A stretch of 12,082 nt of DNA from Gammaproteobacteria bacterium (GTDB lineage: Bacteria > Pseudomonadota > Gammaproteobacteria > UBA7966). Location: positions 1 to 12,082 of the forward strand of contig DNIF01000182.1 in NCBI GenBank assembly GCA_003485715.1, written 5' to 3'. The notes beneath the pieces were generated by a model that did no database searches, was not told the origin of the DNA, and saw only the letters and a list, made by a program, of their open reading frames with translations. Each line of letters opens with the position of its first letter. Position 1 is the stretch's first letter. Positions 6,501-12,082 of the stretch are shown piece after piece. The position numbers and the translations under genes were made by a program.

Positions 6501-7880
6501 GTGCAGAGCGTGCCTCACGAGATCTTCAAGGCCTACGACATTCGTGGAATCGTTGATCGTACGCTGACTGAGCCGGTGGTCGAGGCTATCGGCCGCGCCA
6601 TCGGCAGTCTCGCCCGCGAACGCACGGGGCGGGCCGTGGTGGTGGGTCGCGACGGGCGACTGTCGGGTCCCGCGCTCGCCGCTGCGCTCATCCGCGGGAT
6701 CCGCGCGACCGGTACGGACGTCATCGATGTGGGCCTGGTCGCGACGCCCATGGTGTACTTCGCTGCCGCCCACCTTGGCACCGGCTCGGGTGTGATGGTC
6801 ACCGGCAGCCACAATCCACCGGAGTACAACGGGCTCAAGATGGTGGTGGATGGTGAGACGCTCGCGGGCGATCTCATTCAGGCCCTGCGCCGCCGGATCG
6901 AGACGGGCGATCTTCTGGTAGGTGAGGGTGGGCTCGTCGAACGCGACATCGCCGACGACTACATCGAGCGCATCGCGGCCGACGTGCGCCTGGCGCGGCC
7001 CATGCGGATCGCGGTCGATGCGGGCAATGGTGTGCCGGGGGCCTTTGCGCCGCGCCTCTACGAACGCCTGGGTTGCCGGGTCACGCCCCTCTTCTGCGAG
7101 GTCGATGGCACCTTCCCCAACCATCATCCCGATCCTTCGCAGCCGAAGAATCTGCAGGATCTCATCCGCCACCTCGCCGCGAGCGACGATGAACTCGGGC
7201 TGGCCTTCGACGGTGACGGTGATCGTCTGGGCGTGGTCACTCGCGGTGGACAAATCATCTATCCGGATCGCCAGCTCATGCTCTTCGCGGACGATGTCCT
7301 GAGTCGCAATCCGGGTGCCGAGATCATTTTCGACGTCAAGTGCACGCGCAATCTGTTCTCCTGGATCCGGGAGCGTGGGGGAAGACCCACCTTGTGGAAG
7401 ACCGGGCACTCGCTCATCAAGGCGAAGATGCGCGAGACGGGCGCGCTCCTGGCGGGTGAGATGAGCGGTCATGTCTTCTTCAAGGAACGCTGGTACGGCT
7501 TCGATGACGGCCTCTACGCGGGGGCTCGCCTGCTCGAGTTCCTGAGCCGCCAGTCGGATATCGATGCGACGCTGGAGGGTCTGCCGGATGCCTTCAGCAC
7601 GCCGGAGTTGCAGATCCGCATGCCGGCCGAGGGTGAACAGCACCGGCTGATCGCGGAGTTGCAGGCGACGGCAAGCTTCACCGAGCCACGGGAGGTCATC
7701 ACCATCGATGGCATGCGTGTGGAGTACGCGGATGGTTTCGGCCTCGCTCGCGCGTCCAATACCACGCCGGTGGTGGTGCTGCGCTTCGAGGCCGACAGCG
7801 AAGCCGCTCTCATCCGGATCCAGGAAGACTTCCGGCGCGTGCTCCTCGGCGCCCGGCCGGATGCCGAACTGCCCTTCTGA
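6501..7880 (+). CDS. algC: Phosphomannomutase/phosphoglucomutase (AlgC type)
   Basis: A 459-residue alpha-D-phosphohexomutase, the usual length for bacterial PMM/PGM. It interconverts mannose-6-P/mannose-1-P and glucose-6-P/glucose-1-P in the cytoplasm, supplying GDP-mannose and UDP-glucose synthesis. All four active-site elements are visible: TGSHNPPEYNG with phosphoserine S103, the metal loop DGDGDR (237-242), the sugar-specificity loop GEMSGH (319-324), and the phosphate-binding RASNTTP (417-423). The N-terminus IFKAYDIRG is typical. GTG 6501 is chosen because GGAGAG lies 5 nt upstream and it fits the family N-terminus. An extension to 6438 would add Arg-rich sequence encoded by the leader hairpin. 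The UDP-glucose link to opgGH upstream is biochemical inference. AlgC is dual-function by family; actual substrate preference is untested. Confidence 0.93.
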   Translation: MQSVPHEIFKAYDIRGIVDRTLTEPVVEAIGRAIGSLARERTGRAVVVGRDGRLSGPALAAALIRGIRATGTDVIDVGLVATPMVYFAAAHLGTGSGVMVTGSHNPPEYNGLKMVVDGETLAGDLIQALRRRIETGDLLVGEGGLVERDIADDYIERIAADVRLARPMRIAVDAGNGVPGAFAPRLYERLGCRVTPLFCEVDGTFPNHHPDPSQPKNLQDLIRHLAASDDELGLAFDGDGDRLGVVTRGGQIIYPDRQLMLFADDVLSRNPGAEIIFDVKCTRNLFSWIRERGGRPTLWKTGHSLIKAKMRETGALLAGEMSGHVFFKERWYGFDDGLYAGARLLEFLSRQSDIDATLEGLPDAFSTPELQIRMPAEGEQHRLIAELQATASFTEPREVITIDGMRVEYADGFGLARASNTTPVVVLRFEADSEAALIRIQEDFRRVLLGARPDAELPF

Positions 7881-7896
7881 CACGCCAGCGGGCGGC

Positions 7897-8802
7897 ATGC
7901 GTGCGTTCATGCCGGATCCAGGTGCCGGGCCGTGCGCCAGGTCGCGCAGGTGGTATTGCCTGCGTGTACTCGTCCTGGCACTGGCGGCGACTGCCTGTCT
8001 GGCCGCGCCCGAGGATTGGGGTCAGGTGCTGCAGGAGGATCGCGCCGCCCGGCGTCCGTGGCCGGTACTCTCGCTCTTCGAACCGGCACTGATCAAGCCC
8101 GGATATGCCTACGCCGTGCAACGCGCCTTTGCACGCGGCGAGGCACCGGTGAGCGGATGGCGTGCGATCTTCACCAGCCAGGTTGCACGTCAGCAGTTCG
8201 GAGTCACGGCTTCGGCCTTTGCGCGCCTGGGGCATGCCCGGCACCTCGTAAGACCACCACACATCCTGCGCCACGCTGCCTGGCAGCGGCCTTCTGTAGA
8301 GATTGGGCTCGCAGCACGCTTGTCGTCGCTGCCGCCACGCTTCCCGGTCCGTCCGGAGGAACTCAAGCCCCGGGTGCTGGGCTGGATGGCCATGGTCGTG
8401 ATCCCGGATCTGGGTTTCGCCTCGGGGCGACCACCCAGTCTCGTGGACTTCATCGCGATAAACGCTGGAGGGGGTGAGTTCATTACCGGGCCGCTCATCC
8501 GTGATCCGGCGCTCGATTTGGCGAGCCTGCGCCCACACCTCGCGCTGGCCGGTCGGCAAGTGGCCTGGGGGCGTGTGGAGGATGCGGGAGGCCCACCGCT
8601 GGTGGCACTCGCCGCCCTGTTGAACGCCCTGCATGCCGAACGTGAGCCTCTGCGGCAGGAGCACATCTTCTTCACCGGGGCGCTGGGTCGGGTCGTGCCG
8701 ATGTTGCCCGGTCGCTACGTCGCGGAGTTCGGGCCGCTCGGTCGTATTGAATTCGAGGCCAGGCGGGTGCCCGCTCCCCTGCGCCCGTCCGTCAGCCCCT
8801 GA
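7897..8802 (+). CDS. Exported FAH/MhpD-family (2-keto-4-pentenoate hydratase-like) protein
   Basis: A 301-residue protein with the fold of the hydratase/decarboxylase branch of the fumarylacetoacetate hydrolase superfamily. Recognisable blocks are YAVQRAFARGE, VSGWRAIFTSQVARQQFGV, VEIGLAARL, VDFIAINAG, FFTGALGRVVPMLPG and VAEFGPLGRIEFEAR. Unusually for this cytosolic family, it begins with a signal-like N-terminus: SRRWYCL (16-22) and a hydrophobic core to about residue 33, followed by ACLAAP. This could be a Sec signal, an atypical lipoprotein signal (C34) or a weak Tat signal. Compared with E. coli MhpD, the ExE metal pair reads S133-V-E135, the third Glu region (MVVIPDLGF) has no Glu, and the Lys of GxKxGLT is R89. 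Ordinary hydratase activity is therefore doubtful. ATG 7897 lies 16 bp after the mutase gene with only a weak GGGCGG upstream; ATG 7909 is possible. Confidence 0.75.
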   Translation: MRAFMPDPGAGPCARSRRWYCLRVLVLALAATACLAAPEDWGQVLQEDRAARRPWPVLSLFEPALIKPGYAYAVQRAFARGEAPVSGWRAIFTSQVARQQFGVTASAFARLGHARHLVRPPHILRHAAWQRPSVEIGLAARLSSLPPRFPVRPEELKPRVLGWMAMVVIPDLGFASGRPPSLVDFIAINAGGGEFITGPLIRDPALDLASLRPHLALAGRQVAWGRVEDAGGPPLVALAALLNALHAEREPLRQEHIFFTGALGRVVPMLPGRYVAEFGPLGRIEFEARRVPAPLRPSVSP

Positions 8803-8907
8803 GTGTGTGCCTGAACGCCCCGGCTGATCAGGCCCTCGGGTCACGCTCGCGGGCAGGCTGCGGCGGGGAGCCAGTGTCGTTGTGCCGGCGCCGGGCAAGG
8901 ACTGGAA

Positions 8908-8923
8908 CCCCGCCTGCGCGGGG
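8908..8923. repeat. REP-like hairpin
   Basis: CCCCGC (8908-8913) pairs with GCGGGG (8918-8923) around CTGC. With its flanks (TGGAACCCCGCCTGCGC, then GGGATGACG) it resembles the short palindromic repeats scattered in many GC-rich proteobacterial genomes (cf. GGAxxCCCGC...GCGGGxATGACG). It lies between two convergent genes and may act as a weak bidirectional terminator. Confidence 0.6.
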
Positions 8924-8980
8924 ATGACGTGTGGTTCGTGCGGGGATGACGGTGTGGTTTGCGCGATGACACGGGCGGTT
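8918..8980. repeat. Three imperfect tandem units of 20-22 bp
   Basis: Units start at 8918, 8940 and 8961. The first two share GCGGGGATGACG followed by TGTGGTT with one extra G in the second. The third is degenerate (GCGCGATGACAC, then GGGCGGTT). The first unit forms the right arm of the REP-like hairpin. The array ends 13 bp before the stop of the downstream minus-strand gene. There are no spacers, so it is not CRISPR. Confidence 0.6.
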
Positions 8981-8993
8981 GCCTCACAGGCGC

Positions 8994-9749
8994 TCAGTCA
9001 GGTTGCATCAGGCGCAGTTCACGCAGCAGCAGTTCCCGCTCTGCCGGAGCGATGTCCGCAGACTCCACTCGCTGCTGCAACAGCCCGGCTGGCAGCAGAC
9101 CGCGCCGGATGAGTTGCTGTTTCTCCCGTGGCAGGATGTCGTCTCGGTAGAGCAGGACACCGACCGGCACAAGCCGGGTCTCTGCGGCGAGGAGTACCTC
9201 GTTCACGAGCGCTCGGAAACCATCGTGCGGCCGAGACAGACGCGCCTCGAAGCGTTCCAGCGGCATCAGACCGAGTCGGTAGAGTGCGCGCAGCTCATTG
9301 CGATAGCGCTCGATGGTGGGCGCGTGGACGGTACGCTCGATACGGGCCTCCAGTGCCGGCAGACGGCGCTCGAGGAGCGGCTGCAGGACATCGGCGACGA
9401 TCGGGTGCGCGGCCGCGTGCGCGTGGATGGCGAGCACCGATTCCAGACTGAGCGCCTGGTAGACGTCCTCGGTCAGGCAGGTATCGCGGACCCGGTACAA
9501 CGACTGGATATCGCCGATACCCAGCAGCGCAAGCACGTCCGGCAGTTCGGGCAGCAACATGTTGAACCCGAACCCGCAACTGAGTTCGCCAGCGGTCAAG
9601 CCCAATCGGCTGGCGACGTACTCGATGCACGCGGCAGGCCCGTCCATCTCGCCCGTTGGGGGAGGGATACGACAGAGGAGGTTGACCAGCCCTTCGGCGT
9701 TGGCACCGAGCAGGGTCGCGCATGCAACACGCTGGGATGAGATGGTCAT
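8994..9749 (-). CDS. Unknown 251-residue protein encoded downstream of mtdA
   Basis: I do not recognise this protein. It has no signal peptide or membrane span, and its sequence suggests a mostly helical soluble protein. Residues 1-95 carry five cysteines (10, 26, 41, 58, 91) and RLGLTAGELSCGFGFNMLLPELPDVLALLG. Residues 120-251 are rich in Leu, Arg and Glu, with ALEARIERTVHAPTIERYRN and YRDDILPREKQQLIRRGLLP. It is the real gene rather than the overlapping plus-strand frame, because it has globular composition, while the opposite frame is rich in Gln, His and Arg. It lies on the same strand as mtdA, 63 bp downstream, so co-transcription is likely, but a strong inverted repeat sits between them. 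ATG 9749 lacks a good Shine-Dalgarno; the next in-frame ATG is 9647. A role in C1 metabolism is suggested only by position. Confidence 0.7.
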   Translation of the reverse strand: MTISSQRVACATLLGANAEGLVNLLCRIPPPTGEMDGPAACIEYVASRLGLTAGELSCGFGFNMLLPELPDVLALLGIGDIQSLYRVRDTCLTEDVYQALSLESVLAIHAHAAAHPIVADVLQPLLERRLPALEARIERTVHAPTIERYRNELRALYRLGLMPLERFEARLSRPHDGFRALVNEVLLAAETRLVPVGVLLYRDDILPREKQQLIRRGLLPAGLLQQRVESADIAPAERELLLRELRLMQPD

Positions 9750-9763
9750 CCGGACGTCAGGGG

Positions 9764-9800
9764 CCGGGGTATTCGCGTCAAACGCACGCGAATACCCCGG
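9764..9800. repeat. Perfect 14-bp inverted repeat between mtdA and the downstream gene
   Basis: CCGGGGTATTCGCG (9764-9777) and CGCGAATACCCCGG (9787-9800) pair without mismatch around a 9-nt loop. In the minus-strand mRNA it lies 12 nt after the mtdA stop and 14 nt before the next start codon. Neither strand has a T-run after it, so full intrinsic termination is unlikely. It may protect the mtdA 3' end, attenuate read-through, or mask the start of the downstream gene. Confidence 0.8.
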
Positions 9801-9812
9801 TCGGACTCTTGC

Positions 9813-10673
9813 TCAGGCCATCGTTCGGGCGATGGCGTAGATCTCCTCGGCGTCGAAGACCTGATCGTGACTCTCGAAGAGTCGCGCGATGCAGGCCCGA
9901 TGCAGGGACAGCTTGAGCTGACCGACACCGATGGCGCCGAAGACCCGCTTGCCATGACGTTCCACACCCTTGTCCATCATGTCGATGCCACCGAAGCCCA
10001 GGGGCGGTGTGGCATTGGCATCGGAGAGCATCTCCAGAGTGGGATGTTCGGCCCACAGCGCCTCCGGCAGCAGCTCCACGCCAGCAGCACCGCAGGCGAG
10101 CACGATGTGCGCGCCATCCAGGGCCTGACGGGTGGTCGCCTCATCGTGGACGCCGGCCGCGCCCAGATCGACGCCAAAGCGTTCCTTCATCAGGGCACTG
10201 GCCGCCTCGGCACGATCGACACGGCGGGAGGTCAGGATCACCTCGGCACCCTCCCGTGCGAGCATCACGCCGGCACGCTGCCCGACCGGACCGGTCCCGG
10301 CCAGCACCACGGCCTTCTTGCCGGCGAGAGAACCCGTTGCCGCAAGCTGCGCGACCATGGCTGCCGCGGTGGTGTTGCTGCCGTTGCTGTCGAGCATGAC
10401 GGAGACGCGAAAGCCGGCGAAGAACTTCTTGCGTACCGCCTTCAGGAGTTCCTGACCCGCCTCGAGGTTGGAGCCGCTGATGAACAGCGCGGTGTAGCGC
10501 TTGTCCTTCGGTGGGCGCGTGAAGATGGCGCCATCGACCATCGGGCCGACGTTATCTGGCGTCATGCCGCCATAGCCCTGGACGTGATCGGCACCGCCAT
10601 CGTAGGCGACGACCGTGTCGAAGACGCTCGGATAGGGGTCGGTATCGAGGTGGAAAAGCAGCTTTGCAGCCAT
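9813..10673 (-). CDS. mtdA: NADP-dependent methylene-tetrahydrofolate/methylene-tetrahydromethanopterin dehydrogenase
   Basis: A 286-residue protein that reads like MtdA of Methylobacterium along its whole length. The N-terminus is LLFHLDTDPYPSVFDTVVAYDGGADH, shown here in part, then TPDNVG and VDGAIFTR. The conserved LDSNGSNTTAAA lies at 94-105, the Rossmann loop GTGPVGQRAG starts at 126, and the end is RACIARLFES followed by FDAEEIYAIARTMA. MtdA oxidises methylene-H4F (and methylene-H4MPT) with NADP in the cytoplasm; the resulting methenyl-H4F is the substrate of FchA, whose gene diverges from this one. ATG 10673 is secure, with AGGAG 5 nt upstream. MtdB is the nearest alternative, but the N-terminal block fits MtdA. 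It occurs in methylotrophs and, with fchA, in some bacteria without FolD. Confidence 0.92.
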   Translation of the reverse strand: MAAKLLFHLDTDPYPSVFDTVVAYDGGADHVQGYGGMTPDNVGPMVDGAIFTRPPKDKRYTALFISGSNLEAGQELLKAVRKKFFAGFRVSVMLDSNGSNTTAAAMVAQLAATGSLAGKKAVVLAGTGPVGQRAGVMLAREGAEVILTSRRVDRAEAASALMKERFGVDLGAAGVHDEATTRQALDGAHIVLACGAAGVELLPEALWAEHPTLEMLSDANATPPLGFGGIDMMDKGVERHGKRVFGAIGVGQLKLSLHRACIARLFESHDQVFDAEEIYAIARTMA

Positions 10674-10865
10674 GTGGGCTCCTGGAATGCAAGACGGTTG
10701 AATGGAAACGGAGATGACCGACAGATGCGGGTGGCGTCGGCAGTGGATGGCACAGTGACACGCGGAGCTTCGGCTTCGAACCGCTCCACGCCCACGGCCA
10801 GAGCACGGGTTGTGCGCTGCGGCACAGCTTGCGGGCGGGGTCGCCGCCCTGGCAGTCAGCCCCGC

Positions 10866-10894
10866 ATGATAGGGCCGGCAGGCTGGCGGGTCAC
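10866..10894 (-). promoter_or_regulatory. Candidate mtdA promoter
   Basis: On the minus strand, GTGACC (10894-10889) and TATCAT (10871-10866) are 17 bp apart, matching four and five of six consensus bases. A start near 10859 would give mtdA a leader of about 185 nt. The -35 is one half of the inverted repeat at 10889-10903, so a bound regulator would compete with RNA polymerase. Confidence 0.4.
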
Positions 10895-10903
10895 CCCGTG
10901 ACC
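10889..10903. promoter_or_regulatory. Operator-like inverted repeat between mtdA and fchA
   Basis: GGTCAC (10889-10894) and GTGACC (10898-10903) are perfect inverted half-sites with a 3-bp spacer. The site overlaps the candidate mtdA -35 and lies 14 bp upstream of the candidate fchA -35 position, a place from which one regulator could act on both promoters. Confidence 0.4.
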
Positions 10904-10916
10904 TCGGCCTCCACGC

Positions 10917-10945
10917 TGTGGGCGCGCGGGTGCTTTGCCTATACT
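10917..10945 (+). promoter_or_regulatory. Candidate fchA promoter
   Basis: TATACT (10940-10945) is a five-of-six -10 match. The -35 position 17 bp upstream (TGTGGG) is poor, as expected for an activator-dependent promoter. The predicted start near 10952 gives a leader of about 48 nt. Confidence 0.4.
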
Positions 10946-10999
10946 GCCGCCCCTGCTTTCACCCCGGACAAGCACTGACCCATCCCAGGAGCCGACGAG

Positions 11000-11635
11000 A
11001 TGTCCTTCAAGAACGAAACCGTGAGCAGCTTTCTCGATGCGTTGGCGAGCCAGGCCTCGACCCCAGGCGGCGGCAGTGCGGCCGCAGTCATGGGCAGCAT
11101 GGGCGCGGCACTGGTCAGCATGGTGTGCAATCTGACCATCGGTAAGCCCAAGTACGCGCCCGTCGAGGCCGAGGTCAAGGCGCTGCTGGCACGGGCCGAG
11201 GGTCTGCGGGCCGCTCTGCTCGATGCCATGGCCGATGATGTCCGTGTGTTCGACGCCGTGATGGCGGCCTACGGACTGCCCAAGGACGACGATGCGCAGA
11301 AGGCTGCACGCAGTGCCGCGATCCAGAGCGCCCTGCGTGAGGCCACCGACGTCCCGCTCGCCTGCGCGCGTCTGGCGGCTGAAGTCATCGGCCTCTGCCG
11401 GGCCACGGCCGAGCAGGGCAATGTGAACGTGGTGAGTGACGCCGGTGTGGCCGTCCTCGCTGCCCATGCCGCGGTGCGCAGCGCGGCGCTCAACGTCTAC
11501 ATCAACATCGGCGGCATCAAGGATGCGGAATTTGCCGGCTCCCGGCGCGAGGCCATCGAGGCCCTGCTGGCGGACACCGCGCGCGAGACCGAGGCGGTCT
11601 TCGAACTGGTGAAGGCAAAGCTCTCCGGTCATTGA
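11000..11635 (+). CDS. fchA: Methenyltetrahydrofolate cyclohydrolase
   Basis: A 211-residue protein of the formiminotransferase-cyclodeaminase family, stand-alone cyclodeaminase-like branch, closely resembling FchA of Methylobacterium. The N-terminal signature SFLDALASQASTPGGGSAAA is followed by MGAALVSMVCNLTIGK. Later conserved blocks are DDVRVFDAVMAAYGLPK, ATDVPLACARLA, and GNVNVVSDAGVAVLAAHAAV followed by RSAALNVYINIGGIKD. It hydrolyses methenyl-H4F to 10-formyl-H4F in the cytoplasm, the step after MtdA. ATG 11000 has AGGAG 8 nt upstream. It diverges from mtdA and converges on nadC, with a stem-loop 11 nt after its stop. No ftfL, glyA or serine-cycle gene lies in this window, so the wider pathway is not visible here. 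Confidence 0.93.
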   Translation: MSFKNETVSSFLDALASQASTPGGGSAAAVMGSMGAALVSMVCNLTIGKPKYAPVEAEVKALLARAEGLRAALLDAMADDVRVFDAVMAAYGLPKDDDAQKAARSAAIQSALREATDVPLACARLAAEVIGLCRATAEQGNVNVVSDAGVAVLAAHAAVRSAALNVYINIGGIKDAEFAGSRREAIEALLADTARETEAVFELVKAKLSGH

Positions 11636-11646
11636 GGTCGTGGCTG

Positions 11647-11677
11647 GCCCCGGTGGAAATGCGCCCGCCACCGGGGC
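11647..11677. terminator. Bidirectional hairpin between fchA and nadC
   Basis: GCCCCGGTGG (11647-11656) pairs perfectly with CCACCGGGGC (11668-11677) around an 11-nt loop. It lies 11 nt after the fchA stop, between convergent genes. There is no T-run on either strand, so it may terminate weakly or need Rho, but its position is typical of a transcript end. Confidence 0.55.
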
Positions 11678-11762
11678 TTCGCGCTCGCACGCAGCTCCGG
11701 CTTCACGACCGGGCGCACACGCAAGGTGTCAGGGTTCGACCCAGGGATGGGGCGTGCGGGAG

Positions 11763-12082
11763 TCAATCCACGCGCCGGATGCGCATGGAGAGGTCCACGG
11801 CTTGCACGTGCTTGGTGAGCGCGCCGCAAGAAATGAAATCCACGCCTGCGGCCGCGATTTGCGCCAGATCCGCCGGTCCGACGCCGCCCGAGACCTCCAG
11901 GCGCGCCCGTCCGGCCACCCGGGCCACCAGCTCCGGGAGTTCCGCAGTACTGAAGTTGTCGAGGAGAATGTGCCTCACACCGCAGGCCAGTGCCTCGTCG
12001 AGTTCCTCCCGCGTTTCGACCTCCACGATGAGCGGTCCGTCGAAGCCGCTGGCGCGAGTACGTGCCACTGCCGCCGTGACCC
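11763..12082 (-). CDS. nadC: Nicotinate-nucleotide pyrophosphorylase (quinolinate phosphoribosyltransferase), C-terminal part
   Basis: The last 106 codons of a minus-strand gene that continues beyond the right edge; the frame stays open to 12082, so the apparent internal GTG at 12068 is not the start. The sequence follows the NadC barrel end: IVEVETREELDEAL, then ILLDNFS, then LEVSGGV followed by GVDFISCGALTKHVQAVDLSMRI. These include acidic residues near the substrate site, the DNF loop and the SGG phosphate-binding turn. NadC converts quinolinate and PRPP to nicotinate mononucleotide in de novo NAD synthesis, in the cytoplasm. The TGA stop is at 11763-11765. It converges on fchA. I see no functional link with the C1 genes beyond the general need for NAD(P). 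Confidence 0.92.
   Translation of the reverse strand, partial: VTAAVARTRASGFDGPLIVEVETREELDEALACGVRHILLDNFSTAELPELVARVAGRARLEVSGGVGPADLAQIAAAGVDFISCGALTKHVQAVDLSMRIRRVD

Larger units (their letters stand above)
10674..10999. other. 326-bp divergent control region of mtdA and fchA
   Basis: No gene is visible here. The region holds promoter candidates for both sides (10866-10894 minus, 10917-10945 plus), an inverted repeat at 10889-10903 that coincides with the minus -35, and a stem-loop (10764-10768 with 10783-10787, plus inner TTCG/CGAA pairing) in the long leader predicted for mtdA. I recognise no known riboswitch class. Confidence 0.6.

Noticed and set aside
6429..7910. 493-codon minus-strand reading frame opposite the mutase gene
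   Set aside because: It mirrors a gene with all active-site motifs. High third-position GC keeps the opposite frame free of stops; the protein has no recognisable domain.
8918..8980. Tandem units considered as a CRISPR array
   Set aside because: Units abut directly without spacers, are only 20-22 bp and degenerate, and no cas genes are present.
8979..9740. 253-codon plus-strand frame opposite the gene downstream of mtdA
   Set aside because: Rich in Gln, His, Arg and Asp and lacking a hydrophobic core pattern, unlike the minus-strand product. Not absolutely excluded, since neither protein is recognised.
9867..10901. 344-codon plus-strand frame opposite mtdA
   Set aside because: Shadow of mtdA that runs on through the divergent control region.
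11732..11742. GGGTTCGACCC resembling a tRNA T-arm
   Set aside because: Upstream sequence gives no anticodon or D arm and no acceptor-stem pairing; the T-stem itself is only three pairs around the loop.

Overview
The window is GC-rich chromosomal DNA from a proteobacterium, most likely a gammaproteobacterium. It carries an opgG/opgH osmoregulated periplasmic glucan operon, an AlgC-type phosphomannomutase/phosphoglucomutase and a TusA/SirA-type sulfur carrier. It also carries mtdA and fchA, the folate C1-interconversion pair best known from methylotrophs, which replaces FolD in some bacteria. I cannot name the genus. I see no insertion sequence, phage gene, tRNA, rRNA or CRISPR array, so this is ordinary chromosomal backbone with a few unfamiliar genes and regulatory structures.

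Layout. A truncated PlsC-type lysophospholipid acyltransferase lies on the minus strand (1-311). A 484-bp intergenic region (312-795) follows, with opposed promoter candidates, a textbook intrinsic terminator that ends no visible gene (possible small RNA), and a 19-bp operator-like palindrome. Next come opgG, a 173-codon gene of unknown function and opgH on the plus strand (796-5143), packed so tightly that translation is probably coupled. opgH converges on, and overlaps by 54 bp, an AEC-family permease gene on the minus strand (5090-6034). A tusA-like gene (6098-6355), the algC-type mutase (6501-7880) and a gene for an exported FAH/MhpD-fold protein with degraded metal ligands (7897-8802) follow on the plus strand. 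A REP-like hairpin with short tandem repeats occupies 8908-8980. On the minus strand, mtdA (9813-10673) is followed by an unknown 251-codon gene (8994-9749), with a perfect 14-bp inverted repeat between them. fchA diverges from mtdA across a 326-bp control region. The 3' part of nadC enters from the right edge on the minus strand (11763-12082).

How the genes may work together. OpgH polymerises glucose from UDP-glucose and OpgG processes or releases the glucan in the periplasm. The AlgC-type mutase can supply glucose-1-phosphate, the precursor of UDP-glucose, so its proximity to opgGH is metabolically sensible but not proof of co-regulation. MtdA and FchA catalyse consecutive steps between methylene-, methenyl- and formyl-tetrahydrofolate, and their divergent arrangement around a shared inverted repeat suggests joint control. 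The least familiar items are the gene between opgG and opgH, the gene downstream of mtdA, the exported hydratase-like protein and the putative small RNA at 416-541.
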